This document shows positions 62,780 through 64,000 of a DNA stretch of 64,000 nucleotides, one piece after another (positions within the stretch are counted from its first letter, which is position 1; every line of letters starts with the position of its first letter). The stretch covers positions 25,908,501-25,972,500 of the forward strand of contig NC_135364.1 of assembly GCF_051622035.1 (NCBI RefSeq), read 5' to 3'. A program made the position numbers and the translations under genes. Origin of the DNA: Arctopsyche grandis. Its lineage: Eukaryota; Arthropoda; Insecta; Trichoptera; Hydropsychidae. Under the pieces are notes generated by a model that searched no databases, was not told the origin of the DNA, and saw nothing but the letters and a program-made list of their open reading frames with translations.

Positions 62780-63360
62780 ATCTATGAATTATTACTATTA
62801 CATATTATTATGATTTTTATTATTCTCTCTTATTTTCTTATGGAGGCCATTGTGGCGCATTTGGTTCTTCCTGTAATGCCACACTGGTTTGAACTAATGT
62901 TTAAATAAATATTATACTCACTTTATATTCAATGTGAAACTAAGAATAGGATTTGAGGATTATATTTATTCTTTTATTTGATTTTTTTCACCTTATCTTC
63001 ATTTCTATGTACTATTTTTCTTTTGTCTTTTTTCGTTTACCATTTTTTTTATCATGTTTTTCTTTTTGTTTTATGCATATTATTGTATTTTATTTTTGTG
63101 TTCTTCTCTTTTTCGAATGTAGGCCATTGTGGCGGATTAGGTTCTTCCTGTAATGCCACAATAGTCCAAAACTATACATGAATAATGGAAGAAAATTCTA
63201 GAATGCTACGTACTAGAGATTCATAAAGAATTTTAAACACCGACACACTCTGGAAAGGTTTACTAACTCGCAGTAAGAATCCCATCATTTTTGTGGCCCG
63301 CAAACAACTTTTATCTATGTGCCGTTTAAAATAAAAAAAAATATTTGCTAAATTCATCCA
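62780..63360. mobile_element. LINE 3' ends and RT fragment
   Basis: Two plus-strand copies of the LINE 3' end (GGCCATTGTGGCGC or -GGCGG, then TTCCTGTAATGCCACA) lie at 62840-62915 and 63118-63180. A minus-strand RT sliver (63357-63190: ATKMMGFLLR, ILYESLVRSILEFSSI) follows. They represent at least two insertions of the same family. Confidence 0.65.
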
Positions 63361-63399
63361 CTAACTTTAACTCCTACACCACTTAGTTGATAGGGTGAT

Positions 63400-64000
63400 A
63401 GGGTGTATGAACGAATAGGCAGTGAACGAAATTATTGTTACTCTCTGTATTTTCACGTCCGCGAGAAATCGAAAGCTTTCAGTTCCACGAGTGCTAGTAT
63501 GTATGTAGTATCCTTCGGTAATTTTTTCGATTGCAAGTTGGCCCGTTGGTAACAGATGTTGACTGGTCGGAGAATGTGATCAATTGCGTGTAATGGGCGG
63601 CGATGTTCTGTAATCTCTGTATCGGGAGCTCTGTAGGTATCCAAAATCTGTGGTACAATCTGTGACACCCCGTCGTGATCGGAGCCGGTGAGCCTACCGT
63701 GTACCTGGGCGTAACAGAACATTTTTCGAATCGACGATTAATCTAGATATCAGATTATTCTCTTGTGTGTACGTAGCGTTCTTTTTGTTGATGTTGTTGC
63801 TGGTGTTGTGCTTGTATTTTGTGTCGATCGTGGTTTTGAATTTTGACGGCGTGTAACTGTGTAAAGATTTGCTTGCATTGTAGATGAAAATCGTTTCTAC
63901 AATACATGTGCGCATATTATAGTGCTTCCAATCCCGGAAGATAGCTTCAGCAACATTGCGGTGCTAGGAATTTCCAATCCCGGGATCCCGGTGCTAGCAC
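63400..64000. other. GC-richer segment at window edge, unidentified
   Basis: An 89-codon minus-strand frame (63722-63453) and a 73-codon one (63915-63694) overlap. No domain recognised. It could be repeat or the start of a gene outside the window. Confidence 0.25.

Overview
The window is AT-rich eukaryotic genomic DNA, almost certainly from an insect. Genes have short GT-AG introns (about 60-130 bp where no transposon has landed). Between them lie long (TA)n tracts, jockey-like non-LTR retrotransposon pieces, Helitron termini, tRNA-derived SINEs, a hAT element, solo LTRs and several MITE families. I could not fix the insect order from sequence alone. No bacterial features and no CRISPR array were seen.

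Layout. (1) 0.7-28.5 kb holds a tandem cluster, all on the minus strand, of a small secreted-protein family. I find ten copies: seven with intact splice sites and frame (4894-6349, 9736-10514, 14370-15148, 16094-16857, 22924-24445, 24649-25450, 27692-28487) and three broken (731-1147, 3031-3852, 11087-13660). Every intact copy has four coding exons joined by phase-0 introns, an N-terminal signal peptide, four invariant cysteines and an FxYGx motif in exon 4. I recognise no named family; the layout loosely recalls MD-2-like/DUF1091 secreted lipid-binding proteins, which is inference only. Between copies lie LINE fragments, one solo LTR, MITEs and a ~3.8 kb inverted-repeat structure. (2) 26.6-31 kb holds a second solo LTR and a decayed hAT transposon with a perfect 8-bp target duplication. 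(3) 31.2-35.4 kb, minus, is an eight-exon inward-rectifier K+ channel (660 aa by my exon joins) with a 283-residue acidic N-terminal extension and an S-I-G-Y-G filter. (4) 35.8-37.4 kb is a head-to-tail array of seven short Helitron-type elements. (5) 38.3-45.9 kb, minus, is an eight-exon single-pass membrane protein with a CUB-like and a SEA-like ectodomain (410 aa). Its 3.8 kb intron carries an intronless DUF1295/steroid-reductase-like gene on the same strand. (6) 47.5-57.8 kb, minus, is an 18-exon NOX5-type Ca2+-regulated NADPH oxidase, complete at the C terminus but lacking an identified initiator exon. (7) 57.8-64 kb is repeat-rich and has no gene I can support.

The genes do not form one pathway. 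The secreted family is a local gene birth-and-death cluster; the other four are unrelated single-copy genes. Exon joins were checked by reading frame: exon lengths of the K+ channel, NOX, CUB/SEA gene and all seven intact family members sum to multiples of three with matching phases.
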